DNA of 64,000 nucleotides from NCBI RefSeq assembly GCF_041053055.1, contig NZ_CP163443.1:1178001-1242000 (forward strand), read 5' to 3'. Positions 50,442 to 59,458 of the stretch are shown here, piece by piece. This DNA comes from Streptomyces sp. R41. GTDB lineage: Bacteria > Actinomycetota > Actinomycetes > Streptomycetales > Streptomycetaceae. Under the pieces are notes generated by a model. It searched no databases. It saw only the letters and a list, made by a program, of their open reading frames with translations, and was not told the DNA's origin. A program made the position numbers and the translations under genes. Position 1 is the first letter of the stretch; the number at the start of each line of letters is the position of its first letter.

Positions 50442-52385
50442 TCAGTGCGGTGCGGCCGACGACAACCGATGCAGCCGCAGGGCGAGTTGGATCTCCAGCG
50501 CACGGGCCGGACTCTGCCAGTCGTCCCCGAGCAGCCGTCCCACCCGCTCCAGCCGCTGCGCGACCGTGTTCACATGCACATGCAGATCGTCCTTCGTGCG
50601 CGCCGGGCTCATGCCGCAGGCGAAGTACGCGTCGAGGGTGCGCAGCAGATCGGTGCCGCGCCGTTCGTCGTATGCCACGACCCCGCCGATGGTGCGGTCG
50701 ACGAAGCCGGAGATGTCCCGGTCCCCGGCGAGCAGCAGCCCCAGGAACCCGAAGTCCTCCGCGGCTGCACCGTCTCCGGCGCGGCCGAGCAGACGCAGGG
50801 CGTCCAGGCAGCGCTGTCCCTCCGCATACGCGGCGGCCACCGCGTCCGGGCGGGCGGCGAGCTGCTCGACGGGCGCGGAGGCACCGACGGTGACCCCCTC
50901 GTGCACCGCGGTGCCGAGGTGCTTGGCCGTACGGCGGGCCAGGGTCGTCGCGGTGTCGCCGGGCGCGAGGGGGAGCAGCAGGACCGTACCGCCGTCGCGG
51001 GCGGCGGCCAGCCCGTGCCTCGTGGTGGCGAGATGGGAGGCGGCGGACCACAGCCGTCTGCGGGCGGCGGACTCCTGGCCGGCGTCGGCGGCCGTGGCGT
51101 CGAGCCGGGCGGCCAGCACCACATGGGGGCCATCGAGGTCCGCGTGCAGGCGGGCGGCCCGCTCACGCAGCAGGCGTGGATCGCGGTCGCGGGCGTCCAG
51201 CAGGTCGTCCAGCAGCTCGCCGCGGACGCGCTGTTCGGCCTCGGAGGCCGAGCGTCTGGCGAGCAGGAGCAGTGACGTGACCATCGCGGCCCGTTCCAGG
51301 GTGCGCTGGTCGACGGGGTCGAGGCCCGGATGCCCGCGCAGCACCAGCGCGCCGAGCAGCTCGCCTCCGGCGGCCACGGCGGCGACCCAGTCGTCCCCGT
51401 GCCGCACGGCGTGGCCCTCGGTGCGGGATGCCTCCACAGCAGCCGTCGACGCGCCGCCCGATTCGGCGAACTCGACGGTCCCGTCGAGGACTTCGGAGAC
51501 GGCGGCGGCCACGTCGTGCACGCCGCCGCCGCGCAGCACGAGCTCGGCGAGCCGGTCGTGGACGTCCGACGCACGCTCGATCACCCCGCTGCGGTCCTGG
51601 ATGATTTCATTGGCGCGGCCCAGCCGGTCGAGGGCCGAGCGGGTCTCCGCGAGCCAGTTCGCCGTGTCGATGGCCGCCGCGGCCAGGGCCGCGAACGAGC
51701 CGAGGAGGGCGATCTGCTCCCGCTCGAAGACCCGCGCGCGGCGGTCCGCCGCGAACAGCACCCCGATGACCTGGGGCCCGATCATCAGCGGCACGCCGAG
51801 AATCGCGACGAGCCCTTCGTCCCGTACGCCCGCGTCGATGGTGTGGGTGTGCTGGAAACGCTCGTCCTCGAAGTAGTCGTCGGTGACATAGGGGCGGGCG
51901 GTCTGTGCGACGAGTCCGCCCAGCCCCTCCCCCATGCCGAGCCGCAGCTGCTGGAAGCGCGCGGCGACCGAGCCCTCGGTGACCCTCATATACGTGTCGC
52001 CCCTGGCCTCGTCGTTCAGGCTGAGATACGCGATGTCCGTGCCGAGCAGTGACCGGGCCCGCTGCACGATCGCCTGCAGTACGGCGTCGAGGTCCCGCAG
52101 GCCTGCCAGGTCGTGCGCGGTCTCGAACAGCGCGGAGAGCTCGGCCTCACGACGGCGCCGTCCCTCTATCTCCGAGCGCACACGCAGGGCGAGCAGCTTG
52201 GCCTGTTCGAGCGCTGCGATGCGCTCGGGCGGCCGGCCCTCGGCGCGGGCGAGCAGCACCGGCTGCTCGTACGCGTCGGCGGACGCGCCTCTGGCCAGGA
52301 GTTCCAGAAACGGCGCCTCGGCGCTGTCGGCCGAGCGCTCGGCGGATTGCACGTGATCGCGGGACATGCTCACAGGATTACGCAT
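50442..52385 (-). CDS. GAF-PucR transcriptional regulator
   Basis: 647 residues from ATG 52385; ATG 52367 is an equally possible start, neither having a good ribosome binding site. It has a GAF domain at about 95-245 (TDIAYLSLNDEARGDTYMRV), a middle region, and a C-terminal PucR/HTH_30 helix-turn-helix (GMSPARTKDDLHVHVNTVAQ, then RLERVGRLLGDDW). Such regulators activate catabolic genes in response to a ligand sensed by the GAF domain. It lies 62 nt downstream of the 3-hydroxybutyrate dehydrogenase gene on the same strand and probably controls it. Confidence 0.88.
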   Translation of the reverse strand: MRNPVSMSRDHVQSAERSADSAEAPFLELLARGASADAYEQPVLLARAEGRPPERIAALEQAKLLALRVRSEIEGRRRREAELSALFETAHDLAGLRDLDAVLQAIVQRARSLLGTDIAYLSLNDEARGDTYMRVTEGSVAARFQQLRLGMGEGLGGLVAQTARPYVTDDYFEDERFQHTHTIDAGVRDEGLVAILGVPLMIGPQVIGVLFAADRRARVFEREQIALLGSFAALAAAAIDTANWLAETRSALDRLGRANEIIQDRSGVIERASDVHDRLAELVLRGGGVHDVAAAVSEVLDGTVEFAESGGASTAAVEASRTEGHAVRHGDDWVAAVAAGGELLGALVLRGHPGLDPVDQRTLERAAMVTSLLLLARRSASEAEQRVRGELLDDLLDARDRDPRLLRERAARLHADLDGPHVVLAARLDATAADAGQESAARRRLWSAASHLATTRHGLAAARDGGTVLLLPLAPGDTATTLARRTAKHLGTAVHEGVTVGASAPVEQLAARPDAVAAAYAEGQRCLDALRLLGRAGDGAAAEDFGFLGLLLAGDRDISGFVDRTIGGVVAYDERRGTDLLRTLDAYFACGMSPARTKDDLHVHVNTVAQRLERVGRLLGDDWQSPARALEIQLALRLHRLSSAAPH

Positions 52386-52447
52386 CGGCGGGCCGGCACC
52401 AGAGGACCTGTGGACAACTCACGACCAGGCTCCGGTTCGGCCCCGGC

Positions 52448-53248
52448 TCAGTGCGCGGTCCAGCCCCCGTCCAGCACCAGGGACGTACCGGTGATGAAGG
52501 ACGCCTGCGGACCGCACAGATAGGCCACCGCTTCCGAGACCTCCGCCGGCTCGATGAGCCGCTTGACCGCGCTGTCCTGCAGCAGCACTTCGGCCAGCAC
52601 ACGCTCCACCGGAATCCCGTGCGCCTGCGCCTGGTCGGCGAGCTGCGTCTCGACCAGTGGGGTGCGCACATAGGCCGGGTTCACACAATTCGAGGTGACT
52701 CCATGGGGCGCGCCTTCCAGAGCGGCGGTTTTCGAGAGCCCCTCAAGGCCATGCTTCGCGGCCACATACGCAGACTTGAACGCCGAGGCTCGCAGTCCAT
52801 GGACCGACGAGACATTGACGATACGGCCCCAGCCCTGCCCGTACATATGGGGCAGCGCTCCGCGGATGAGCCGGAACGGTGCCTCCAGCATCACGGTCAG
52901 CACGGTGTGGAAGACATCGGGAGGGAACTCCTCGATGGGGCGCACCAGCTGAAGCCCGGCATTGTTCACGAGGACGTCGGTGCCCGCGGCTGCCTGCTCC
53001 GCCGCGTCGAGGTCGGTGAGGTCGAGGACGTGCGGCTCGACGGTGCCCGCCAGGCCTTGGGCCTGTTCGGCCAGCGCGTCCAGGCCCGTGGCGTCCCGGT
53101 CGACCGCTCTCACCTTGGCGCCGGCGGCGGCGAGCCGCAGCGCGCAGGCGCGGCCGATGCCGCCTGCGGCGCCGGTGACAAGGGCGGTGCGGCCGCCGAG
53201 GTCGAGTGCGGGGGCGTGGGGGCCCGGGAGGGCGCTGGGCGCGGTCAT
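52448..53248 (-). CDS. bdhA: 3-Hydroxybutyrate dehydrogenase, SDR family
   Basis: 266 residues. NAD-binding TGAAGGIGRA, NNAG, and the catalytic Ser-Tyr-Lys (NVSSVHG, then YVAAKHG) are all present. The substrate-binding helix GIPVERVLAEVLLQDSAVKRL and the end GTSLVLDGGWTAH are typical of D-3-hydroxybutyrate dehydrogenase. It interconverts 3-hydroxybutyrate and acetoacetate with NAD. The adjacent PucR regulator suggests substrate-induced expression. Confidence 0.88.
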   Translation of the reverse strand: MTAPSALPGPHAPALDLGGRTALVTGAAGGIGRACALRLAAAGAKVRAVDRDATGLDALAEQAQGLAGTVEPHVLDLTDLDAAEQAAAGTDVLVNNAGLQLVRPIEEFPPDVFHTVLTVMLEAPFRLIRGALPHMYGQGWGRIVNVSSVHGLRASAFKSAYVAAKHGLEGLSKTAALEGAPHGVTSNCVNPAYVRTPLVETQLADQAQAHGIPVERVLAEVLLQDSAVKRLIEPAEVSEAVAYLCGPQASFITGTSLVLDGGWTAH

Positions 53249-53308
53249 GCCTCGACCCTAAGCAGCGCCCACGCCCCAACCGATGTGGTCACCACACACA
53301 CTTCACCC

Positions 53309-53782
53309 TCAGGTCGTGGGTGCAAACCATGTGGGTGCATCGGACAGTGCCTGCTTGATCCGGAAGAGGGCGTGCTCGCTCAGCTCCGGCAGGGCGTCCA
53401 CGTCGAACCAGCCGACCTGCAGCGACTCGTCGTCGTTGACACGGGCTTCGCCGCCGACGGCCCGGCACCGCAACGTGGTGTCCATGAACTGGCAGATGTC
53501 ACCGTTGTCGAAGGTGACCTGCTCCCCGGCTTGGACAAGAACGACCCGCTCGACTTCGCACCGTACGGCGGTCTCCTCGTACACCTCGCGCACCGCACAG
53601 GCCGCGGGCTGCTCGCCTGGATCGGGCATACCGGAGATCAGCGCCCACCGACCGTTGTCCGAGCGCTGCCCCAGCAGCACTCTGCCCTCGTCGTCGAAGA
53701 CGACGGCGCTCACCCCGGGGAGCCAGAGAAGCTGATGGCCCGCGGAGGCCCGGATCGTGTGAATGAAGTCTGGAGTAGCCAT
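53309..53782 (-). CDS. Nudix hydrolase
   Basis: 157 residues. The Nudix box reads GMPDPGEQPAACAVREVYEE followed by TAV, matching Gx5Ex7REUxEE, with GU replaced by AV. It hydrolyses a nucleoside diphosphate linked to another moiety; the substrate is not readable. It is a single gene between the dehydrogenase and lnt. Confidence 0.88.
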   Translation of the reverse strand: MATPDFIHTIRASAGHQLLWLPGVSAVVFDDEGRVLLGQRSDNGRWALISGMPDPGEQPAACAVREVYEETAVRCEVERVVLVQAGEQVTFDNGDICQFMDTTLRCRAVGGEARVNDDESLQVGWFDVDALPELSEHALFRIKQALSDAPTWFAPTT

Positions 53783-53832
53783 GACTCGACCCTAACGGCC
53801 GCGCTCCGTTACCCCCTGGCGGCCGGGGCGTC

Positions 53833-55446
53833 CTACCTGCTGACGTTCCGACGTCCACGAACCGTCGTCGCCACCGCCCAGCCGAGCCCGCCCGCCGCGA
53901 CCAGCAGCAGAGCCATCTCGGGGAGGATGCCGAGCTTCGTGGCAGGGGTCTGGGAGGAGCGCAGCGGCACCTTCTGGACCAGCGAGTCGGCCACGAACAT
54001 CCCGGTCTTCTGGGTGATCTTCCCGTCCGGCATGATCACGGCGCTGACGCCACTCGTCACCGGTACCGTGACGGTGCGGCTGTGCTCCACGGCGCGGACG
54101 CGGGACATCGCGAGCTGCTGGTAGGTCATCTCGCTGCGGTCGAAGGTCGCGTTGTTGCTCGGCACGGAGATCAGCTGCGCGCCGTCGGTGACCTCGGAGC
54201 GCACGGCCCAGTCGAAGGCGGCCTCGTAGCAGGTGACCAGGCCGACCTTGGCGCCGTCCATCGTGAACACGCCCGGCTTGGTGCCCCGGCTGAAGTCCTG
54301 ACGGACCATGCTGGTCCAGTTCTTGTTGATCGCCCCGAGCAGCGACCGCATCGGGAGGTACTCGCCGAAGGGCTGGACCTGCCGCTTGTCGTAGGTGTCG
54401 GTCGGCCCCTTCTCCGGGTCCCAGAGGATCTGCTCGTTGTAGAGCTTGCCGTCGCGCTCGACGACACCGCCCACCGAGATGGGAGCGCCGATCGCCTTGG
54501 CCGCGCTGTCGATCACGGCGCGCGCGTCGGCGTTGGCGAACGGGTCGATGTCGGAGGAGTTCTCCGGCCACAGCACGAAGTCCGGCTGGGCGAACTTGCC
54601 CGCCTTGACCTCGGCGGCCAGCCGCTCGGTCTCCCGCGCGTGGTAGTCGAGAACGGCGCGTCGCTGGGCGTTGAACTCGAGCCCCGCACGCGGCACGTTT
54701 CCCTGGATGACCGCGACGGTCGCCGTCCCGTTCTCGGCCTTGTCACTCACCAGCGTCCGCGCGGCGAGCGCCCCCACCACGGGCACGACGACACTCAGCA
54801 GTGCCACCGCGGCGGCACCTCGCCGGACGACACGGGTTCGCCGGCCTTCGACGACCAGGCGCACGATCTCGTACAGACCGAAGCCGCACAGCACGACGGC
54901 GAAGCCGAGCACAGGGGTGCCGCCCACCGCGGCGAGCGGAAGGAAGACGCCGTCGGCCTGCCCGAAGGCGATCTTTCCCCAGGGGAAGCCGCCGAACGGC
55001 GCACGCGCGCGTGCCGCCTCTCCCGCGATCCACACCGCGGCCGCCCACAGCGGCCACGCGGGCAGCCGGGAGACAAGCGTGACGCCCGCGCCGACCAGCG
55101 CTATGTACACCGCCTCCACCGCGACGAGAGCCAGCCACGGCCCGGAGCCGACCTCGACACCGGTCCACACGAGCAACGGCAGCAGGAACCCGAGGCCGAA
55201 CAGATAACCGAGCCCGAGACCCGCCTTCCAGGTGCGGCCGCGCAGGACCCAGGCGAAGACCGCGAAGGCCGGCAGGGCCAGCCACGACACGGTCCGCGGC
55301 GGAAAGCTGACGTACAGCAGCACTCCGGAGAGCGCCGCGGCGGCGTACGGAGCGAGACGCCGCGCCAGTCCGGCAGCGCGCGAGGCGGGTGCGGCCTGGG
55401 GTTCGAGCTGTTCCGGCTCTTCTACGGTGGTTGCTGTGGCGGTCAC
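53833..55446 (-). CDS. lnt: Apolipoprotein N-acyltransferase
   Basis: 537 residues from GTG 55446. About seven hydrophobic segments fill residues 30-230. A nitrilase-fold domain follows with the catalytic Glu in LWPENSSDIDPF, Lys in DKRQVQPFGEYLP and Cys in LVTCYEAAFDW. It transfers an acyl chain to the N-terminus of lipoproteins in the membrane. Several lipoproteins in this window, such as the Pot binding protein, would be clients. A C-terminal helix and basic tail close the protein. Confidence 0.92.
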   Translation of the reverse strand: MTATATTVEEPEQLEPQAAPASRAAGLARRLAPYAAAALSGVLLYVSFPPRTVSWLALPAFAVFAWVLRGRTWKAGLGLGYLFGLGFLLPLLVWTGVEVGSGPWLALVAVEAVYIALVGAGVTLVSRLPAWPLWAAAVWIAGEAARARAPFGGFPWGKIAFGQADGVFLPLAAVGGTPVLGFAVVLCGFGLYEIVRLVVEGRRTRVVRRGAAAVALLSVVVPVVGALAARTLVSDKAENGTATVAVIQGNVPRAGLEFNAQRRAVLDYHARETERLAAEVKAGKFAQPDFVLWPENSSDIDPFANADARAVIDSAAKAIGAPISVGGVVERDGKLYNEQILWDPEKGPTDTYDKRQVQPFGEYLPMRSLLGAINKNWTSMVRQDFSRGTKPGVFTMDGAKVGLVTCYEAAFDWAVRSEVTDGAQLISVPSNNATFDRSEMTYQQLAMSRVRAVEHSRTVTVPVTSGVSAVIMPDGKITQKTGMFVADSLVQKVPLRSSQTPATKLGILPEMALLLVAAGGLGWAVATTVRGRRNVSR

Positions 55447-55684
55447 TCGGGGAGTGTACGGCGCGTGACCTTGGCACCGACAGCACGGTCTCGTCGGCCT
55501 CGGTGGGCGAACGGCTGCCGGCAGGACGCGCCGCACGCATCTGCTGCAACGTTTCTGCGCAACTTGTCCACAAACCGGTGCATCACCCGTTACCGTGTGC
55601 CCGAGCCTCTGACGTGCGGCCGGATGCGGCCACGACGACCGGGGCCCGTCATACACGGGGGGCGACGGGGTGGGGTCCACGGGG

Positions 55685-56746
55685 ATGACGTCCGCGGCCG
55701 ATTCGGCGGCCGCGGACGAAAGACGCAACGCTTCGGACGCCGTGGGCGTGATCGTGCTCGCGGCCTGCGCCGTCTGGTCCTTGATCACGGCGGCCGCGCA
55801 TGACGGCAGACCCGAGGGCGTACTGCTGGCGGTACTCGCGGTGGCGGCCGGATACGCCTCGGGACGGATCTTCGGGGCGCTTCTGCCGGTCGCCGCGCCC
55901 TGCGCCGGGGCGCTTGCCGGACTCGGCCTCGCGATCGCCACTCCCGGCCCGCAGATCACCCTGCAGCTCGGTCACACGGGCGCCACGGCCGCACTGCTGA
56001 CGCTCTCCACCGGCGCCGCGTGCTGCGCGGCCTGGGCGGCACGCCCGCCGGCGCTGCGCCTCACGCTGAGGCTGCTGGCCGCCGGGGTCGCGGTGACCGC
56101 GGCGGTGCTGGGGTCGACCACGGGGTTCGTCACCTGCGCCGGGGTCCTGCTGTGTTCGGTGGCCACCGCCCGCATGCGCCACCGCGCCCTGGGCCTCGCG
56201 GGTCTGGCGCTCACCGCGGCCCTGGTGACGGGAGCGACCTGGGCGATCGCCGAGGACGCGCTGCCCGACGGCCTCACCGCCTCCTTGGAGGGACAGCTGA
56301 CCCAGCACCGGGTCCTGCTCTGGCGCGACGCGCTCCGCCTGGCCCGCCAGGATCCGGCGCTGGGTGTCGGTCCCGGGCGCTACGGAGAGCTCAGCCCGAC
56401 GGTCACGCAATCCCTGCTCCCCGACGGCAAGCCCCACTCAGCGCCACTTCAGCAGGCGGCCGAGCAGGGCCTGATCGGCGTGGCACTGCTCGCGGCGGCG
56501 TTCTGCTGGGTCCTGTACGCCCTGTGGCGCACTCCGCGCACCACACCGATCGCGCTGACGGCGGGCGCGGCCCTGACCGCGCTGGCCGCAATCGCGTCCA
56601 TCGGCAACGCGCTGAGCTTCACCACGGTGACGGCCGGAGCGGGTCTGCTCGCGGGGCTCGCCACGGCACGGCCGCTGGCCGACGAGGGGCCGGAAAACGT
56701 CATGGCCACCATCGAGCGTCGCCGCGGCGACCAATTGGAGCCGTGA
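55685..56746 (+). CDS. O-antigen-ligase-like (Wzy_C) membrane protein
   Basis: About 353 residues from ATG 55685; GTG 55670 is an alternative. Some ten hydrophobic segments are visible, with the Wzy_C-type loop HRVLLWRDALRLARQDPALG then VGPGRYGE and PHSAPLQQAAEQGLIG. Bacterial relatives join polysaccharide units at the membrane; in Streptomyces the substrate is unknown. It stands alone, between the divergent lnt and a small membrane protein read toward it. Confidence 0.8.
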   Translation: MTSAADSAAADERRNASDAVGVIVLAACAVWSLITAAAHDGRPEGVLLAVLAVAAGYASGRIFGALLPVAAPCAGALAGLGLAIATPGPQITLQLGHTGATAALLTLSTGAACCAAWAARPPALRLTLRLLAAGVAVTAAVLGSTTGFVTCAGVLLCSVATARMRHRALGLAGLALTAALVTGATWAIAEDALPDGLTASLEGQLTQHRVLLWRDALRLARQDPALGVGPGRYGELSPTVTQSLLPDGKPHSAPLQQAAEQGLIGVALLAAAFCWVLYALWRTPRTTPIALTAGAALTALAAIASIGNALSFTTVTAGAGLLAGLATARPLADEGPENVMATIERRRGDQLEP

Positions 56747-56775
56747 AGCGCGGTACGCCGGCGGGCAGGAACGGG

Positions 56776-57318
56776 TCAGATCACGGTGCCGGGGCTGGCC
56801 GGGCGCAGACGGTCACGGATGATCCGTACCGCCGCCTCTGCGTTGTCCACCGTGATCGTGAACGTATGCCCGTCGCCGAGACGCAGCACCACGCCCTCGC
56901 CGCGTCGGACGATCACGGCGGTCCCCTTCTCAGGCCGCCAGCGGTAGCCCCAGCCGCCCCACTGGCGGGGAGTGACGCGGGGCTCGAAGTCGGCACCCAC
57001 GACGCTGGAGAGCGGAATGCGGCGGCGCGGCAGACCGATGTGGCCGCAGCGCACCTCGACGCAGTCCTTGTCGACCTTCACGGCGACGTGCACGAACGCG
57101 AGCGTGCCGAACAGGATCAGCAGCCCGGCCGCGATGCATCCGACCACGGACATGACGAGCGGGGCCGTGCCCGACGTCCACACGGAGTCGACGGCCAGCT
57201 CGATACCGAGCGCCAGGCAGGCGGCGCCGCCGAGCGCGGGCAGCCATTGGACGCGGTTGGTCGCACGCCCGGTCCAGACCTCCGAGTGCGTGCTTTCGCC
57301 GTGTGGATGGTCCCTCAT
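56776..57318 (-). CDS. Small membrane protein with PH-like C-terminal domain
   Basis: 180 residues from ATG 57318. Two transmembrane helices (about 30-80) precede a soluble domain of beta strands (VDKDCVEVRCGHIGLPRRRI, then VVLRLGDGHTFTITVDNAEA) resembling bacterial PH-type domains. A conserved WGGWGYRW phrase lies in the middle. The function is unknown. It converges with the Wzy-like gene, with 29 bases between stops. Confidence 0.75.
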   Translation of the reverse strand: MRDHPHGESTHSEVWTGRATNRVQWLPALGGAACLALGIELAVDSVWTSGTAPLVMSVVGCIAAGLLILFGTLAFVHVAVKVDKDCVEVRCGHIGLPRRRIPLSSVVGADFEPRVTPRQWGGWGYRWRPEKGTAVIVRRGEGVVLRLGDGHTFTITVDNAEAAVRIIRDRLRPASPGTVI

Positions 57319-57434
57319 GTCAATGAGACTACTCAGGTTCCGCACCGCGGGCACCGTGTCGCGGAGCGTTACTCCTCCGGGTGGGCCGCCGCCGTACGGA
57401 GGGCGTCCGCGCGATGACCGGCGGTGACCGTAAG

Positions 57435-58220
57435 TCAGCGTGCGGGACTGACCGCCGACAGGAGGCGGCCTTCCTCGTACTCCAGCGCGGTCGCGGGCAA
57501 CGCGCCCTCACGACCGCTGAGGAGCACCGTGACGGCGGAGTCGGCGGGAGCCTCGGGGTCCGGGAGCTCGCCGATCCTGCGCAGCGCCTGGGCGGCGACC
57601 GCACCGGCGGACCCGTGCAGGACCAGCGGCGGAAGTCCGGGCTGCTGTACGGCCGCGCGGATGCGCTCGGCGACCAGCTCGTAGTGGGTGCAGCCCAGAA
57701 CGACGGCCCTTACATCCTCAGGGGTGCGCTCCGCGGCGGCGGCGATCGCGGCATCGATGGCTGTCTGATCCGCGTGTTCCACGGCGTCGGCGAGGCCGGG
57801 GCAGGCCACCTCGGTGACGGTCACTCCGTCCGCGAACTCACGGATGAGTCCCCGCTGATAGGGGCTGCCGGTGGTGGCGGGCGTGGCCCAGATCGCGACG
57901 GGACCGCCGCCCGCCGCGGCCGGCTTGATCGCCGGGACGGTGCCGATGACGGGCACCTCCGGCTCAAGGCGGGCGCGCAGTGCGGGCAGGGCGCGTACGG
58001 AGGCGGTGTTGCAGGCGACGATCAGCGCGTCCGGCCGATGCCGCGCAGCGGCCTCGGCGACGGCGAGGGCGCGTGCGGTGACATCCTCCGGCGTACGCGG
58101 CCCCCAGGGCATGCTGCCAGGGTCCGAGGAGAGCACGAGATCGGCGTCGGGCCGCAGTCGACGTACTGCGGTGGCAGCGGCGAGCAGTCCGATTCCGGAG
58201 TCCATGAGCGCGATCTTCAC
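57435..58220 (-). CDS. Aspartate/glutamate racemase-family protein, MurI-like
   Basis: 261 residues. The two catalytic cysteines are in VACNTASV (about residue 68) and LGCTHYELVA (about 173), and the start MKIALMDSGIGLLAAATAV is that of glutamate racemase. The family interconverts L- and D-glutamate for peptidoglycan. No cell-wall genes are adjacent, and a Streptomyces chromosome usually carries another murI, so this may be a paralogue. Confidence 0.85.
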   Translation of the reverse strand: MKIALMDSGIGLLAAATAVRRLRPDADLVLSSDPGSMPWGPRTPEDVTARALAVAEAAARHRPDALIVACNTASVRALPALRARLEPEVPVIGTVPAIKPAAAGGGPVAIWATPATTGSPYQRGLIREFADGVTVTEVACPGLADAVEHADQTAIDAAIAAAAERTPEDVRAVVLGCTHYELVAERIRAAVQQPGLPPLVLHGSAGAVAAQALRRIGELPDPEAPADSAVTVLLSGREGALPATALEYEEGRLLSAVSPAR

Positions 58221-58278
58221 CCGGTCACCTTAGACGATCCGCCTCAACGGACGGCCGGGGTGGGGCAGACTGCGGCGG

Positions 58279-59454
58279 GTGAGCGCCGTTGTGTGGATCG
58301 CTGGGGGATCACTGGCCGCGTGGCTGTGGCTGCTGCTCGGCCAGGGCTTTTTCTGGCGTACGGATGTGCGGCTGCCGCCGCGCCGGGATCCGGACGACTG
58401 GCCCTCTGTCTGTGTCGTCGTACCGGCGCGGGACGAGGCGGCTGTTCTGTCCGTGAGCCTGCCGTCGCTCCTCGCCCAGGACTATCCGGGGCGGGCGGAG
58501 ATCTTCCTCGTCGACGACGGCAGTTCGGACGGCACCGGGGAGCTCGCTCGTGAACTCGCCCGCACGCATGGCGGGCTGCCGCTCACCGTCGACTCGCCCG
58601 GGGAGCCGCCCGCGGGCTGGACGGGCAAGCTCTGGGCCGTGCGCCACGGAATCGACCTGGCACGCGCGCGTGGACCCGAATATCTGCTGCTGACGGACGC
58701 GGACATCGCCCATGACACTGCCAGCCTGCGGGAGTTGGTGGCGGCCGCGCGCACTGGCGGCTTCGACCTCGTCTCGCAGATGGCCCGGCTGCGCGTGGAG
58801 AGCGTGTGGGAGCGGCTCGTCGTGCCCGCCTTCGTCTACTTCTTCGCACAGCTCTATCCCTTCCGACGGATCGCGGTGAAGGGCTCGCGGACGGCGGCCG
58901 CGGCGGGCGGCTGTGTCCTGCTCCGTACCGACGCCGCCGAGCGGGCGCGGATCCCGGACGCGATCCGGCATGCCGTGATCGACGACGTGGCGCTCGCCCG
59001 GGCGGTCAAGCGCGGCGGCGGCCACATCTGGCTGGGGCTCGCCGAGCGGGTGAACAGCGTGCGGCCGTATCCGCGGCTCCACGACCTGTGGCGGATGGTC
59101 TCGCGCAGCGCGTACGCCCAACTGCGGCACAGCCCGCCGCTGCTCGCCGGAACGGTCGCCGGCCTGACCCTGGTGTACCTGGTGCCGCCGGTCGCCCTCG
59201 TGGTGGGCCTTGCCGCGGCCAACGCGTGGGCGGCGACCGCCGGAGGGCTCGCGTGGCTGCTGATGACGGCGACGTATCTGCCGATGCTCCGCTACTACCG
59301 GCAGCCGCTGTGGCCGGCCCCGCTGCTGCCGGCCACCGCGTTCTTGTACCTCCTCATGACGGTCGATTCCGCGGTGCAGCACTACAGGGGGCGCGGCGCC
59401 GCCTGGAAGGGCCGCACCTACGCGCGTCCCGACACCGCCCTGGACGAGAGCTGA
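58279..59454 (+). CDS. hpnB: HpnB-like family 2 glycosyltransferase
   Basis: 391 residues, GTG start. An N-terminal hydrophobic segment precedes a GT2 catalytic domain (VVVPARDEAAVLSVSLPSLL, LVDDGSSDGT, and the metal site LTDADIAHD), and C-terminal helices end the protein. The long conserved stretches (AAAAGGCVLLRTD, IWLGLAERVNSVRPYPRL) match the hopanoid-associated glycosyltransferase HpnB. The rest of a hopanoid cluster is not in the window, so the role cannot be fixed from context. Confidence 0.82.
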   Translation: MSAVVWIAGGSLAAWLWLLLGQGFFWRTDVRLPPRRDPDDWPSVCVVVPARDEAAVLSVSLPSLLAQDYPGRAEIFLVDDGSSDGTGELARELARTHGGLPLTVDSPGEPPAGWTGKLWAVRHGIDLARARGPEYLLLTDADIAHDTASLRELVAAARTGGFDLVSQMARLRVESVWERLVVPAFVYFFAQLYPFRRIAVKGSRTAAAAGGCVLLRTDAAERARIPDAIRHAVIDDVALARAVKRGGGHIWLGLAERVNSVRPYPRLHDLWRMVSRSAYAQLRHSPPLLAGTVAGLTLVYLVPPVALVVGLAAANAWAATAGGLAWLLMTATYLPMLRYYRQPLWPAPLLPATAFLYLLMTVDSAVQHYRGRGAAWKGRTYARPDTALDES

Positions 59455-59458
59455 TCGC

